Source of the DNA: Clostridium tertium
GTDB taxonomy: Bacteria > Bacillota > Clostridia > Clostridiales > Clostridiaceae
DNA: 64,000 nt
Assembly (NCBI RefSeq): GCF_017873245.1
Contig: NZ_JAGGJY010000002.1
Coordinates: 248,001-312,000, forward strand
Direction of reading: 5' to 3'
Positions within the stretch are counted from its first letter, which is position 1. Each line of letters starts with the position of its first letter. This document shows positions 1-9,370 of the stretch, piece by piece. The notes below the pieces were generated by a model. That model was not told the origin of the DNA, searched no databases, and worked only from the letters and a program-made list of their open reading frames with translations. The position numbers were made by a program, and so were the translations under genes.

Positions 1-1882
1 TTTCAATGGATTCTAAAGTACCTTCACCAATTTCTGTTTCATCTGTTTTTTCAGCTGTAATATAAGAAACATCTAAACCAGTTGTATCTATTGTAAATTC
101 AGCCTCTCCATTAGCCTCTTGGACATTAACTATTTTCACATCCACAGTTCCATCTGTTTTAGCTATATTTACTTTATAGTTTCCCGGCTCCTTTGCTAAA
201 AGAGCAATTGTTATAGTTCTATTTATATTAGCTGGTGAAGAATTCCCTGCATTTGAGTTTCCTGGAAAATGTAATACTCCTAATCCTTTTCCATCTATTC
301 CTTCAAGCACATTTAATGTAGGTTTTCCTTGTATATTTTCATTAGACTTTATCTCCATAAAAATGTTACTTGTAAGTTCTTTTGTTACAGGTACACCTGA
401 ATGAATTATATCTATATTATCTTTTAAAATTTGAAGCATTGTTTCAATAGTTCCAAGAACAGGTTTAGGGTACTTCATTCCATTCTTTTCAAAATTATCA
501 TAAAACTCTCCATAGCAATATATACCTATTCCTTGTCCACCTCTTGCTATAGTTTGAGCTGTAATTTGCTTTGCAACACTTCCATCATTCATAGTCCCAC
601 TAATTTCAGTTGGGAATAAAATTGGAAAACCTGTTGCATAAGTATTTTCAATACCTTCTGTTTTATAAGTATTGTAAACCTTATCAAGATTAGGATAAAG
701 AGAAGCAGCACTACCATAGAACATGCTACCAATCATATCAACACTTTTATAGAAATCTATAGTTGTTCCGTCGTTTGAAAAATCTCCATACATAATTCCT
801 TGCTTTTCTGTATGTCCACTTTGTATATTTGTTGTAGTTGGTTTATATGGATCCCCTTTGTGAAGTGCATTACTAAAAGCTTTCCATAAATTATTAATTA
901 AATCAGCACGGAATGTATCAGTATTCTTTCCCGCATTATTTTCATCTGCTTCATACATTTTCTTTATTTCTTTATAGTATGGATTCTTATCATCTCCACC
1001 ATCTACATAAAAATTAAATCCTTCTTCATTTCCAATTTGGTATCCTATAACATTAGATGAATCCTTAAAATTTCTTCCTAGTGCTTCTAATGCATTTGTA
1101 ACGCCCTTAAATACTTCTGGATGCCAATATTCTAAAAAATTTTCTATCCCAGCTTGATTATATCTATCTCTATGATTTCTAATATCTTCTGCTGATGTTA
1201 AACTATTTCCCCATTGCATTGATAAAGAATATTCTTTACCATTAATCTCTTGGTTATCCATATCATATCCCCAGAATTTATCCATTACTCTTGGTATATT
1301 ATCTGTTTGACTATGGAAAAATAAAATTAATTCTGTTTTTAATCCATTTTGTGCTGCAAGATTTGTTACATGATTTAAAAATGTAAAATCATATTGACCT
1401 TGTACAGGTTCCCAGTCTCTCCAATAAGTCATTAATTGCACTGTATTAAATCCCATATTATTCATATCTGAAAAATATGAATTCCACTCTTCATCTGTAA
1501 TATCTTTAAAGTCATCGCCTACGTCGGAAGGATCATTATAACTCATTTTGCCATTGTTATCTACACGTGTATCCCACCAGCCAGTTTCAACTGCTAATGG
1601 ATAGTATGGTTTACCATCAACATAATATGCAACCTTACCATTTTCTAATTTAACCATAGCAACTGGATGACTTTGAGCATCTCCTTCAGATATCGTTTTC
1701 ACATTTTCTTTTGCAAGGCTTTCATTAAATAATGTGTCATAAACTTTCTTTAACCCATCTTTATCAATTTTTAGTTCATCGTATGGTATAGTAGCTGCTT
1801 GAACCTTAAAAGGCTTTATCAATACAATACTAAAACATAGAAACATAAAAAAAGATATTATTTTTCTTGTTTTTTGACTCAT
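1..1882 (-). CDS. Secreted clan-A glycoside hydrolase (GH42/GH35-like), C-terminus cut by window edge
   Basis: The frame is open from the ATG at 1882 to the left edge, at least 627 codons, so the C-terminus lies outside the window. AGGAGA precedes the ATG. A basic start followed by a hydrophobic stretch (about residues 8-30, ending VQAA) is a signal peptide, so the enzyme is probably exported. The barrel contains WRDWEPVQGQYDF, typical of GH42/GH35 beta-galactosidases, then IGYQIGNEEG with a likely acid/base Glu near residue 285, and LFPTEISG with a likely nucleophile Glu near residue 425. A beta-rich region follows. It lies downstream of an ABC sugar importer operon on the same strand, separated by 141 bp from the zinc-ribbon gene, so it probably supplies the sugar that the importer takes up. 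Beta-galactosidase activity is inferred from the fold; the exact substrate is unknown. Confidence 0.75.
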   Translation of the reverse strand, partial: MSQKTRKIISFFMFLCFSIVLIKPFKVQAATIPYDELKIDKDGLKKVYDTLFNESLAKENVKTISEGDAQSHPVAMVKLENGKVAYYVDGKPYYPLAVETGWWDTRVDNNGKMSYNDPSDVGDDFKDITDEEWNSYFSDMNNMGFNTVQLMTYWRDWEPVQGQYDFTFLNHVTNLAAQNGLKTELILFFHSQTDNIPRVMDKFWGYDMDNQEINGKEYSLSMQWGNSLTSAEDIRNHRDRYNQAGIENFLEYWHPEVFKGVTNALEALGRNFKDSSNVIGYQIGNEEGFNFYVDGGDDKNPYYKEIKKMYEADENNAGKNTDTFRADLINNLWKAFSNALHKGDPYKPTTTNIQSGHTEKQGIMYGDFSNDGTTIDFYKSVDMIGSMFYGSAASLYPNLDKVYNTYKTEGIENTYATGFPILFPTEISGTMNDGSVAKQITAQTIARGGQGIGIYCYGEFYDNFEKNGMKYPKPVLGTIETMLQILKDNIDIIHSGVPVTKELTSNIFMEIKSNENIQGKPTLNVLEGIDGKGLGVLHFPGNSNAGNSSPANINRTITIALLAKEPGNYKVNIAKTDGTVDVKIVNVQEANGEAEFTIDTTGLDVSYITAEKTDETEIGEGTLESIE

Positions 1883-2023
1883 CTTTTCCTCTCCTTTAAT
1901 AAATAATTTATTATTAATTAAGTTTATCCTCTGTGCTTTTATTCTATTTTTTATCTATTAGTAGAATATTTCACAAAAGATAAACTTAAGCTAATCCCCT
2001 TTTTTACTCAGTCAATCCCTTTA

Positions 2024-2236
2024 TTAGTCAAACTTAGTATAACGTTTCATCATACTCCTATATCTAAATCTTGCCATTTGATTCTTTGCTTTTACATCTT
2101 CTTCGCTTCCTGTGTAACAACATCTTAAGCAATAATATTCTTTCTTTTCCTTGTCATAAAACATGTCTATATCCAAATCTCTCATAAAGCAAGATGGACA
2201 TCTATAATTTAGTTTTCCTTTTGTAGATTGAGCCAT
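2024..2236 (-). CDS. Small zinc-ribbon protein
   Basis: A 70-residue protein with two Cys pairs (CPSC at 13-16, CLRCC at 36-40) separated by about 20 residues, the layout of a rubredoxin-like or zinc-ribbon knuckle. The C-terminal tail is basic (RFRYRSMMKRY). Its ATG at 2236 overlaps the end of the upstream gene by 28 bp and has an AGGTGA ribosome site inside that gene, so the two are translationally coupled. I do not recognise a specific family. A metal-binding or nucleic-acid-binding accessory role is a guess. Its position as a late gene of a sugar-uptake operon is unusual. Confidence 0.6.
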   Translation of the reverse strand: MAQSTKGKLNYRCPSCFMRDLDIDMFYDKEKKEYYCLRCCYTGSEEDVKAKNQMARFRYRSMMKRYTKFD

Positions 2237-4041
2237 GTTCTCATCACCTGTCCTTTCTTTAATTCTTTTTTAAGACCTAAAGTAAACATAGGACTAAATG
2301 CATATCCTTCTCTATAATATCCTTCCATGTCTTTTCCATCAGGAGTAACTGTTACCTTAGTTTCAATTTCAGGGATAATTGCACAAACTTCATTGGCTGA
2401 TTGAAGTTCTGTTTCTCTGCACTTATATGAATATTTTATTTCTTCAATTTTTTCTTCATTTTTAACTGTAAGAACAACATTACTCATATCTTCTGGATAT
2501 TCAGTTGTTCCATAGCATGCTGTCATATATTCATTAAATTCAACCTGTGCATCAGGATTACTACTATTTGTTACCTCACGGATAATTTCTATTTTAGAGC
2601 TTCCTTCTTCAAATATAAAAGTAGAAGTTATTTCAATAGTTAAATCTGAAAATTCAATAGTTACAGGATCCATAGTCACAATATGTTTCTTTCCATCTTC
2701 ACTATAATTGCCCTTAGTTCTACATAAACAAAGGTCTACTTCTTCTCCTTTGTAACTTACCTTTAAGCTCTTTACTGTTCCTTCACCAGCATAGTGTGTA
2801 AAATATCCTGCTCTATAATTGGCTTGAATTAAGAATGGATAGCTTGCATCTTGAACATGCTTTGTCCCAATTCCAACTGGCCATTCAAGTTTTGCTGCAT
2901 AAGGACGTAAATCAATAATTGCTCCTCCTTGATTCATATCAAGACAAGTTCTCATGTATGGATCTGCATACCAGAAATATTGTTTATCTGAACCATATAG
3001 AATATCCTTCCACATTGCACATTCTGGTTGCTCATAAGTATGAGTTGCTCTATAATGATCAGCAAATTCACTCATAGTAAGGTCTTCAAGTTCTCCTTCT
3101 TTTTTAAGCTTTCCGTAATATGCCATTCCATCTTCATAACTCTTTAAAAGCAATTCATATGGAGCTTCCCAACGTCCCATTTTATTCATCCAACCAGGTC
3201 CCACAAACATCATGTTATATGCATAACCTCTGTTATATTTTTCTAAGCTTCTATATTGATCAATTAAATTATATAAATATGGATACTCTCCGTCTTGATA
3301 AATCATCCCTCTTAGTACATTTTGAGGATGAGTTCCAAAATTTGACCCATTTCCATCAAAGCATGCCATTAAGTCTCTTGAAAGATGTGGTATTGCAACT
3401 ATACCGCAGTCTTCTTCTTCATTAGCTGCTGGAGCATGAGTGTTTTGTTTTGAAGGAATCCATGGATTCCAAGGACCTCCATCAAATAATGTGTACCAAG
3501 AATTATTACAAGTTCTATAAGCCTTAGGCCCTTCCTCCCAACAAGTTGCAACAGCTGATTTTACTGATGGATACTCAGCTTTAATGTAATTCATAAGTTC
3601 TGCATCTATATAATAGCTTCCTGTAGATTCTGGATAAAACCCAAATCTTTCATAGAACTTTTCAAATACATCTTTTACTATTGCTTTTTTATCTTCCATT
3701 GAGAACATCCAAATACAAAAATCTTTAGTTTTGTATTTTTTTCTAAACTCTTCACATGGTAATCCTAATAAAGTTAGAGAAATTTCATCACCATATTTTT
3801 CATGATGTTCTTTTGCTAAATTTACTGCTTCATCATTAAACAAACTAGCATACGTCATTTGTATTGTTGTTTTTATTCCATTTTTATGTGCAATTTCTTG
3901 TTGTGTCTTAAATATATCTAAACTTTCTGTTAATAGAGATTCTCTAGATATATCTTCTTCCTTTCCATGTCCCGTTACCTTTTCAGCATATTCTGGAACC
4001 ATTTCAGGTCTGTGAATAACATTTAAAATTAATTTACTCAT
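2209..4041 (-). CDS. Carbohydrate-active (beta/alpha)-barrel protein of unknown specificity
   Basis: 610 residues. The N-terminal 300 or so residues look like a polysaccharide-deacetylase-like barrel (FKTQQEIAHKNGIKTTIQMTY, then FGFYPESTGSYYIDAELM). The C-terminal 200 residues are beta-rich. I associate this architecture with domain-of-unknown-function proteins of gut Bacteroides and clostridia (possibly DUF3863/DUF3864), but cannot verify that. No signal peptide is visible, so it is probably cytoplasmic and acts on imported oligosaccharide. GGAGAGGT lies upstream of the ATG, and the gap to the preceding gene is 19 bp, so it belongs to the ABC importer operon. Glycoside hydrolase, lyase or deacetylase activity are all possible. 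Confidence 0.6.
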   Translation of the reverse strand: MSKLILNVIHRPEMVPEYAEKVTGHGKEEDISRESLLTESLDIFKTQQEIAHKNGIKTTIQMTYASLFNDEAVNLAKEHHEKYGDEISLTLLGLPCEEFRKKYKTKDFCIWMFSMEDKKAIVKDVFEKFYERFGFYPESTGSYYIDAELMNYIKAEYPSVKSAVATCWEEGPKAYRTCNNSWYTLFDGGPWNPWIPSKQNTHAPAANEEEDCGIVAIPHLSRDLMACFDGNGSNFGTHPQNVLRGMIYQDGEYPYLYNLIDQYRSLEKYNRGYAYNMMFVGPGWMNKMGRWEAPYELLLKSYEDGMAYYGKLKKEGELEDLTMSEFADHYRATHTYEQPECAMWKDILYGSDKQYFWYADPYMRTCLDMNQGGAIIDLRPYAAKLEWPVGIGTKHVQDASYPFLIQANYRAGYFTHYAGEGTVKSLKVSYKGEEVDLCLCRTKGNYSEDGKKHIVTMDPVTIEFSDLTIEITSTFIFEEGSSKIEIIREVTNSSNPDAQVEFNEYMTACYGTTEYPEDMSNVVLTVKNEEKIEEIKYSYKCRETELQSANEVCAIIPEIETKVTVTPDGKDMEGYYREGYAFSPMFTLGLKKELKKGQVMRTWLNLQKEN

Positions 4042-4060
4042 AGTTTACCTCTCCAAACTT

Positions 4061-5983
4061 CTATTTTCCTATAGTTGCTTCTTCATATCTTAGTGCAAAA
4101 TAAAGGGCCCAATCCTGGTCATTTGCCCATGGATCGTAATAATGTCCTTTTTTCCCATTAACCATTTCTGGATACACCATTGCACAGGAAGCACTTCCAT
4201 CTGTTCCAAACAAACTTAAACATCCTCTAAAAGAAGCCTTTGCTTTTTCTTTATATTTTTCATTACCCATAATTTTGCTATACTGTATAAAGTCCATTCC
4301 TGTTAATGAACTCCAATAATGTGGGTATGTATCTCCGTAATTTCTATACTTTCCAAACCATCTACCGTCCCAATGTCTTATAGCAACTTCATATTGATTA
4401 TAGTCTGGTTGCTCTCCATTAAATAATTCAAGAACTGCCATTTGTTTTTCAGCCTCTTCTAAAAATCGTTTATTTTTTGTAATCTCATAAGCCTGAATAA
4501 GACAACTAACAGCAGGAGCCACTATACTTTGTTCATAACGTACTTCAAATGGTGGATAATGCAATCCATTTTCTAAAATATGAAGAGCATGTGCTGTAAA
4601 ATCTTTTTCAAATGCCTCTGCCTCTTCTTTCATATTTTCTAGTTTAAGATAGTTTAATAACTCTATTGCTGGAATTGCAATTCCATAAAACTTTCCTCCA
4701 CCTTCCTTATAATAACGCTCCATTGTATGGAAGGAATCACCTAAGTATTTTTTATCTTTAAACAAACGATATAACTCTAATTGAAATACAGACATCCAGG
4801 GATAATTGTATAACCTATGCCAATCTAAATTTCGATTTACATCATTGTACACAAATCCAGTCTTATAATCATAAAGTTCTCTATAAATATAACTTATATA
4901 TTTCTTAAGACTCTTAAGAAAAGCTGCATTTTCTTTCTTTTGCAAGTATATTGCAAGAAGTATTCCCATACAAATTCTCTCACGTCCTCCATTATGATCA
5001 TCTAAATGACTGTAATATTGCTTTTTCTCTTCATTATCATAAATTAAATAAGCTCCATCTAGAAAACTTCCTTCTTTATGATACTGTTGTTTTTCCACAA
5101 TAAAACGGCATCTTTCCTCTATCATTTCGTATAAAGGTTTACGACCAAGAAAGTTTGCATGTGTAGTTCTTTCTGAAAATTTTATTTCAATTTTAATTTC
5201 CTCTGCAGAATTTACTAGATATTCACAGGTAACTATAGTAGTATCTCCCTCATATCTTAATACAAATGGAATTTTTCTGTTCTTATATTTAATTTCAATT
5301 TCTTCTTCTTTGAAAACTCCTGCTGCCACTACATCAAACTTTATAGTTTCTCCTATAAAATAAGTAAATTGCTTTGAATTTACTACAGGGAAACCATGAG
5401 TTTCCATAAGCTTTTTTCTAAAATCTTCTTTATCTAAAAACCAGAAAAGCTCCCATTCTACTTCTACAGTTTCTTCAGGTTGTAAAATAGGTAAGTCTGG
5501 ATGTAGAATAAAATCTCCTCTGTCATTGCTTTCTTCACTTAAGTCACGTTCTACACTATAAGATACAATACTTCCTTTTATAACCTTCATTCCTAAGTGA
5601 GGAGCTCTACCTCCCATTTGCATAGCCATAACATAAAAGGCTTCTTCTCCACAAAAAATATGAGCATGGCATTTTTCTTCTATACAAATATCTGTATCTT
5701 CATAGTTATCATTAAAAGTTGTGTAAATTCCAATATCAGTTCTTTTAAAACCAATAGGAAATTCTGTAGTATTTTTAAAACTATATTTTTCTCTTAAGTT
5801 TCCATCCTCTGTGAATTTTCTCTCTATTGAAAACTTAATTCCTTCAGGACAAAAAGTAGTTCCCCACTTTTCTTTTCCTTCTATCCAATTCATATTAGTT
5901 ACATCACTTTTATGTCCTAAAAAAATAAGTTTATTTTCTTTATCTGACTTTATTATAAATTTTTCATTTACTAACTCTTTCAT
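4061..5983 (-). CDS. Six-hairpin glycosidase-like protein
   Basis: 640 residues with no signal peptide. The first 270 residues are beta-rich. From about 300 on, helical repeats carry aromatic and acidic motifs (ERICMGILLAIYLQ, DWHRLYNYPWMSVFQLELY, NGLHYPPFEVRYEQS, YPHYWSSLTGMDF), as in (alpha/alpha)6 toroid hydrolases and lyases. The specific GH or PL family is not clear. The ATG has AAAGGA upstream and begins 5 bp after the permease gene, so it is cotranscribed with the importer and with the barrel protein downstream. The two enzymes probably act in sequence on the imported saccharide. Confidence 0.6.
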   Translation of the reverse strand: MKELVNEKFIIKSDKENKLIFLGHKSDVTNMNWIEGKEKWGTTFCPEGIKFSIERKFTEDGNLREKYSFKNTTEFPIGFKRTDIGIYTTFNDNYEDTDICIEEKCHAHIFCGEEAFYVMAMQMGGRAPHLGMKVIKGSIVSYSVERDLSEESNDRGDFILHPDLPILQPEETVEVEWELFWFLDKEDFRKKLMETHGFPVVNSKQFTYFIGETIKFDVVAAGVFKEEEIEIKYKNRKIPFVLRYEGDTTIVTCEYLVNSAEEIKIEIKFSERTTHANFLGRKPLYEMIEERCRFIVEKQQYHKEGSFLDGAYLIYDNEEKKQYYSHLDDHNGGRERICMGILLAIYLQKKENAAFLKSLKKYISYIYRELYDYKTGFVYNDVNRNLDWHRLYNYPWMSVFQLELYRLFKDKKYLGDSFHTMERYYKEGGGKFYGIAIPAIELLNYLKLENMKEEAEAFEKDFTAHALHILENGLHYPPFEVRYEQSIVAPAVSCLIQAYEITKNKRFLEEAEKQMAVLELFNGEQPDYNQYEVAIRHWDGRWFGKYRNYGDTYPHYWSSLTGMDFIQYSKIMGNEKYKEKAKASFRGCLSLFGTDGSASCAMVYPEMVNGKKGHYYDPWANDQDWALYFALRYEEATIGK

Positions 5984-5988
5984 TTTCT

Positions 5989-6834
5989 TTATCCTTTCAC
6001 TGATCCATTCATAACTCCGCCTATAATATATCTTTGCATAAACAGATAGAATACAACTAGCGGAAGAACACCAAGTACCATCATTGGGAATAAGCTAGTC
6101 CAATCTGTAGAGAACTGTCCAATATTTCTATATACTTCTTGAAGAATTACGTTATTTTCACGTGATTGTAAGAAATAAAGTGGTCCCATAAAATCGTTCC
6201 AAATTGTAAGTGTATTTAAAATTGCAACCGTTGCAATTGTTGGCTTCATTAGTGGGAATGTAATAGTCCAAAACGTTCTAAAGGTTCCGCACCCATCAAT
6301 TTTAGCTGCTTCCTCTAATTCAATTGGAATTGTATTTACAAAACTCTTAATTAAGAATGTTGCAAAAGGTATATTAATTGCAATATTTATTAAAATTACA
6401 CCAAATAGTGAGTTCATAAGATGCATTTGTTGAATTACTTTATATAATCCAAGAATAGACATCTGATATGGGAACATCATTCCTGATAAAATAAGAAGAA
6501 AAACGCTTTGTGCAACTTTATGTTTTCCTTTTCTATTAAGTACATATCCACACATAGAAGAAACTATAATAAGGCCTACTACTGAACAACCTGTTATAAT
6601 TAATGTGTTTTTAAATGCTCTTGGATATTGCATTTTTTGAAATGCATTCACATATCCACTAAAATCTATATGTGATGGCAATGCCATAGGTGCTACTGCT
6701 GCTTCAGTTGATGTTTTAAATGTAGTAACAACTAAATAATAAATAGGAATAATCACTATTATTGAAAGAAAACCTAATGCTATATATTTTGCTGTATTCG
6801 CTATTATTTTTTTATTTTTCTTTTTCATCGTCAT
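5989..6834 (-). CDS. CUT1 sugar ABC transporter permease (MalG/LacG type)
   Basis: 281 residues with six predicted membrane helices. The EAA loop EEAAKIDGCGTFRTFWTITF, the ATPase-docking segment of binding-protein-dependent permeases, is present. The C-terminus IIGGVMNGSVKG is typical of the second CUT1 permease. I place the start at 6834, where ATG overlaps the previous stop (ATGA) and GGAGG lies 9 bases upstream. An upstream in-frame ATG at 6882 would overlap the preceding gene by 52 bp and lacks a ribosome site. It pairs with the MalF-type permease just upstream. No cognate ATPase gene is in the window, so a shared MsmK-like ATPase elsewhere is likely. Confidence 0.93.
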   Translation of the reverse strand: MTMKKKNKKIIANTAKYIALGFLSIIVIIPIYYLVVTTFKTSTEAAVAPMALPSHIDFSGYVNAFQKMQYPRAFKNTLIITGCSVVGLIIVSSMCGYVLNRKGKHKVAQSVFLLILSGMMFPYQMSILGLYKVIQQMHLMNSLFGVILINIAINIPFATFLIKSFVNTIPIELEEAAKIDGCGTFRTFWTITFPLMKPTIATVAILNTLTIWNDFMGPLYFLQSRENNVILQEVYRNIGQFSTDWTSLFPMMVLGVLPLVVFYLFMQRYIIGGVMNGSVKG

Positions 6835-7721
6835 TGTCCAAGCCTCCTCTCCCATTTTCCAAATACTCCAAGCATGATACATGCAACAATCATACTAACA
6901 ATTAGAAATACAATACCAAATGCTGATGCATATCCATAATTACCTTCTGAGAATTTAGCAAACATCAAAGTAAGAATTGTATCTGTTTTATGTGCTGGTC
7001 CCCCACCGGTCATAGATAGTACTATATCAAACACCTTTAACCCTGCTATTGTTCCATTAATTAAGTTTATTTTAATTGCTGGAGCTAATCCTGGAATAGT
7101 AATATGCCAGAACTGCTTTAAAGTACCTGCTCCATCAATAGATGCAGCTTCATATAAGTCATCACTTATGCTTTGAAGATTTCCAAGGTATATAACCATA
7201 GACCATCCAAACCATTGCCATACTTGAGTTAATATGATAACTGCAAGTGCAATTTTACCATTTCCTAAAAAGTTCACTTTATCAAATCCAAGATTAACTA
7301 ATACTTGATTTACAAATCCAAAATCACTTGCTGAAAGTAAGTACTTCCATAAGTATCCTACAACCAAAGTACTTAGTACTGCTGGACAAAAGAATAATGC
7401 ACGAAAAAAGTTTCTTCCTCTAAACTTCTTATTAAGTAAAACTGCAACAGGTAAAGCAATGAAGCTTTGAAGAATTACTGTTGAAAATGCATAAATCAAT
7501 GAGTTCTTAATACCTATAAAAAGTGTTGTGTCTCCCAATATAGCTTTATAATTGGTTAAACCAATAAATGGAATATCCTGTGAATAGTTAGTCCAGTTAT
7601 AAAAGCTGTATCTTCCGGTAAAAATCAATGGGATTATGAAAAATGTAACAAATAATACTACAGCCGGAAGTGCCATTAGTATATATGGCAGATTACTTTT
7701 TATTTTTAATTTCCTATTCAT
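6831..7721 (-). CDS. CUT1 sugar ABC transporter permease (MalF/LacF type)
   Basis: 296 residues with an N-terminal helix beginning LPYILMALPAVVLFVTFF and further membrane segments. The EAA motif YEAASIDGAGTLKQFWHITI precedes the last helices. It forms the membrane channel with the MalG-type permease, whose ATG overlaps its stop codon. It follows the lipoprotein gene after 58 bp containing a terminator-like hairpin, so it is probably expressed at a lower level than the binding protein. AGGAGGT lies before the ATG. Confidence 0.93.
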   Translation of the reverse strand: MNRKLKIKSNLPYILMALPAVVLFVTFFIIPLIFTGRYSFYNWTNYSQDIPFIGLTNYKAILGDTTLFIGIKNSLIYAFSTVILQSFIALPVAVLLNKKFRGRNFFRALFFCPAVLSTLVVGYLWKYLLSASDFGFVNQVLVNLGFDKVNFLGNGKIALAVIILTQVWQWFGWSMVIYLGNLQSISDDLYEAASIDGAGTLKQFWHITIPGLAPAIKINLINGTIAGLKVFDIVLSMTGGGPAHKTDTILTLMFAKFSEGNYGYASAFGIVFLIVSMIVACIMLGVFGKWERRLGQ

Positions 7722-7738
7722 AGTACCTCCTTTGGAAT

Positions 7739-7768
7739 AAAAAGTCTGGCATCATTGTCAGACTTTTT
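7739..7768 (-). terminator. Intra-operon hairpin between binding-protein and permease genes
   Basis: A perfect 10-bp inverted repeat (AAAAAGTCTG / CAGACTTTTT) with a 10-nt loop and a T-run on the minus-strand side. It lies between the stop of the lipoprotein gene and the start of the first permease. In ABC import operons such hairpins commonly give partial termination or protect the 3' end of the abundant binding-protein message. Confidence 0.75.
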
Positions 7769-7779
7769 ATTTCATATTC

Positions 7780-9069
7780 CTAATTTTTATATCTTATTGC
7801 ATCTGCTCTACTATCTAAAGCTTTTACAAAATCGTCTACAGTTAAGTCTCCTGTTACAAGACCTTGAAGTTGTGATAATAATTCATCAACTAAAGTTTGA
7901 GCTGGCATATTTACTCCCCAACGTTCCCAGCTACATGCTACATTTCCTGCTTCTAAAACAGGTTTTACTGCTTCGTATTCAGCTGGCATATCTACTTTTA
8001 CGCCTTCTTTGTAACTAAAGCTTCCTTCGTTTGCATCTGCAAATGCTTGTTGTATTTCTACAGAAGCAAGTGCTGCCATAACTGCCTCTGAACCTTCTTC
8101 ATTTTTAGTATTTACATTAATACCAAAACTTGCTGCTGGTCCACCAAGCATATACTTAACATCTGCTGTTTTTCCAAGATGTGGCATCATACCTACGTTC
8201 ATGTTTGCATCCTTTAGATTTGCATAATACCAAGGTCCTGCATTAAACATTGCTGTTTTTCCAGAAATAAAGTTGCTTAATGCTTGCTCATTAGAAGTAC
8301 CAACCATTTCAGGTGTGATATATCCTTTTTCAATTAATATACTCCAATCCTTAACATATTTGTTTAGAGTACCATCCATCTTCTTTTCTCCATAAGAGAA
8401 CTCTTCATCAAACTTCTTACCTTCTTCACTTGTTTGATAGAATGTATTTTCTATATATCCCATTAATGAGTGCATAGCTTGGTCACCATCTGCTAGTCCA
8501 AATCCAAGTGGCTGAACTCCAGCAGCTTTTAACTTGTCACAAACAGCTACAAATTCATCAAAGGTTTGAGGTAATTCAGTAATATTGTTCTTTTCAAAAA
8601 TCTCTTTGTTATACCAAAGTCCTGAGAACCATCCATATGAAGGGATACCATATACTTTTCCATCTTCGGAAGTAGATAATGTTAATCCGGCTTCATTTAT
8701 TCCATTTAGATACTCAGATCCTGTAAGATCCTTTAAGTTACCTGCTTTAATTCTTGCTGGGAAGTTTGTTCCATCTGTCAAAATATCTGGACCTTCTCCT
8801 GCTGCTAGCTGGGTACTTATTACATTGTTGTATTCATCAAGATTGATGTAAGTGTACTCAACAGTGTATTTACCATCTAGCATCTTATTTACTTTTTCAA
8901 GTACAGGTGCCATATTTTCTTCTGTGTACCATCCAGTCATTGTAACTGTAGTACCACCTTTCCCCTCTTCTTTATTAGAGGCACCTCCATTACTACTATT
9001 ACCACATCCAGCAAGCATAGTTGTTGCTAATGCCGCACTAACTAAAGCGCTTATTATTTTTTTCTTCAT
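7780..9069 (-). CDS. Sugar-binding lipoprotein of CUT1 ABC importer
   Basis: 429 residues. The N-terminal signal peptide ends in the lipobox LAGC (Cys about 21), followed by a Ser/Gly/Asn linker, so the mature protein is lipid-anchored outside the membrane. The rest resembles family-1 extracellular solute-binding proteins (GWYTEENMAPVLEKV, LAAGEGPDILTDG, YGIPSYGWFSGLWYNKEIFEKNNI). It is the first gene of the importer operon, downstream of a promoter at about 9154-9183 and a long hairpin leader. The substrate is probably an oligosaccharide, judging by the enzymes in the operon. Confidence 0.93.
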   Translation of the reverse strand: MKKKIISALVSAALATTMLAGCGNSSNGGASNKEEGKGGTTVTMTGWYTEENMAPVLEKVNKMLDGKYTVEYTYINLDEYNNVISTQLAAGEGPDILTDGTNFPARIKAGNLKDLTGSEYLNGINEAGLTLSTSEDGKVYGIPSYGWFSGLWYNKEIFEKNNITELPQTFDEFVAVCDKLKAAGVQPLGFGLADGDQAMHSLMGYIENTFYQTSEEGKKFDEEFSYGEKKMDGTLNKYVKDWSILIEKGYITPEMVGTSNEQALSNFISGKTAMFNAGPWYYANLKDANMNVGMMPHLGKTADVKYMLGGPAASFGINVNTKNEEGSEAVMAALASVEIQQAFADANEGSFSYKEGVKVDMPAEYEAVKPVLEAGNVACSWERWGVNMPAQTLVDELLSQLQGLVTGDLTVDDFVKALDSRADAIRYKN

Positions 9070-9117
9070 AATACTTTTCCCCTTTCACTCTTATACATTA
9101 TGTTAAGTTATATAAAC

Positions 9118-9148
9118 ATTATTCTTTTCTATAGCTGAAAAGAATAAT
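9118..9148 (-). promoter_or_regulatory. Hairpin at the 5' end of the importer mRNA
   Basis: A perfect 12-bp inverted repeat (ATTATTCTTTTC / GAAAAGAATAAT) with a 7-nt loop, starting just downstream of the predicted -10 box. The transcript would start almost at the base of the stem. It may stabilise the mRNA 5' end or be an operator; I see no riboswitch fold. Confidence 0.45.
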
Positions 9149-9153
9149 GAGCA

Positions 9154-9183
9154 ATACTATAAAATACCTTTATACGTTTTCAA
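9154..9183 (-). promoter_or_regulatory. Predicted sigma-A promoter of the ABC importer operon
   Basis: On the minus strand TTGAAA, an 18-bp spacer and TAGTAT lie about 85 bp upstream of the lipoprotein ATG. The -35 box overlaps a 22-bp-spaced direct repeat (9167-9203). Confidence 0.5.
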
Positions 9184-9203
9184 TGAACCTTCTATACGTT
9201 TTC
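9167..9203 (-). promoter_or_regulatory. Direct repeat, probable response-regulator (or CcpA) site
   Basis: GAAAACGTATA occurs twice on the minus strand, exactly 22 bp apart (9171-9181 and 9193-9203), overlapping and just upstream of the -35 box. Two helix-turn-helix units on one DNA face are typical of AraC-type activators such as the YesN-like regulator encoded nearby. The promoter-proximal copy also resembles a catabolite-responsive element (TTGAAAACGTATAA, one mismatch to my memory of the consensus). Confidence 0.45.
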
Positions 9204-9370
9204 TTTGATTTATTCTATACTTATATTTTAAGTTTATTTGTGTACTCCTTCTATCCAAATCTTTATAGAAATATATCAATTTTTTTATATTTCATATTTA
9301 AATTTTTATATTAATTTTATAATTAACAACACAAATCACTTATTTCAATATAAAATTCACTAAAAAAATG

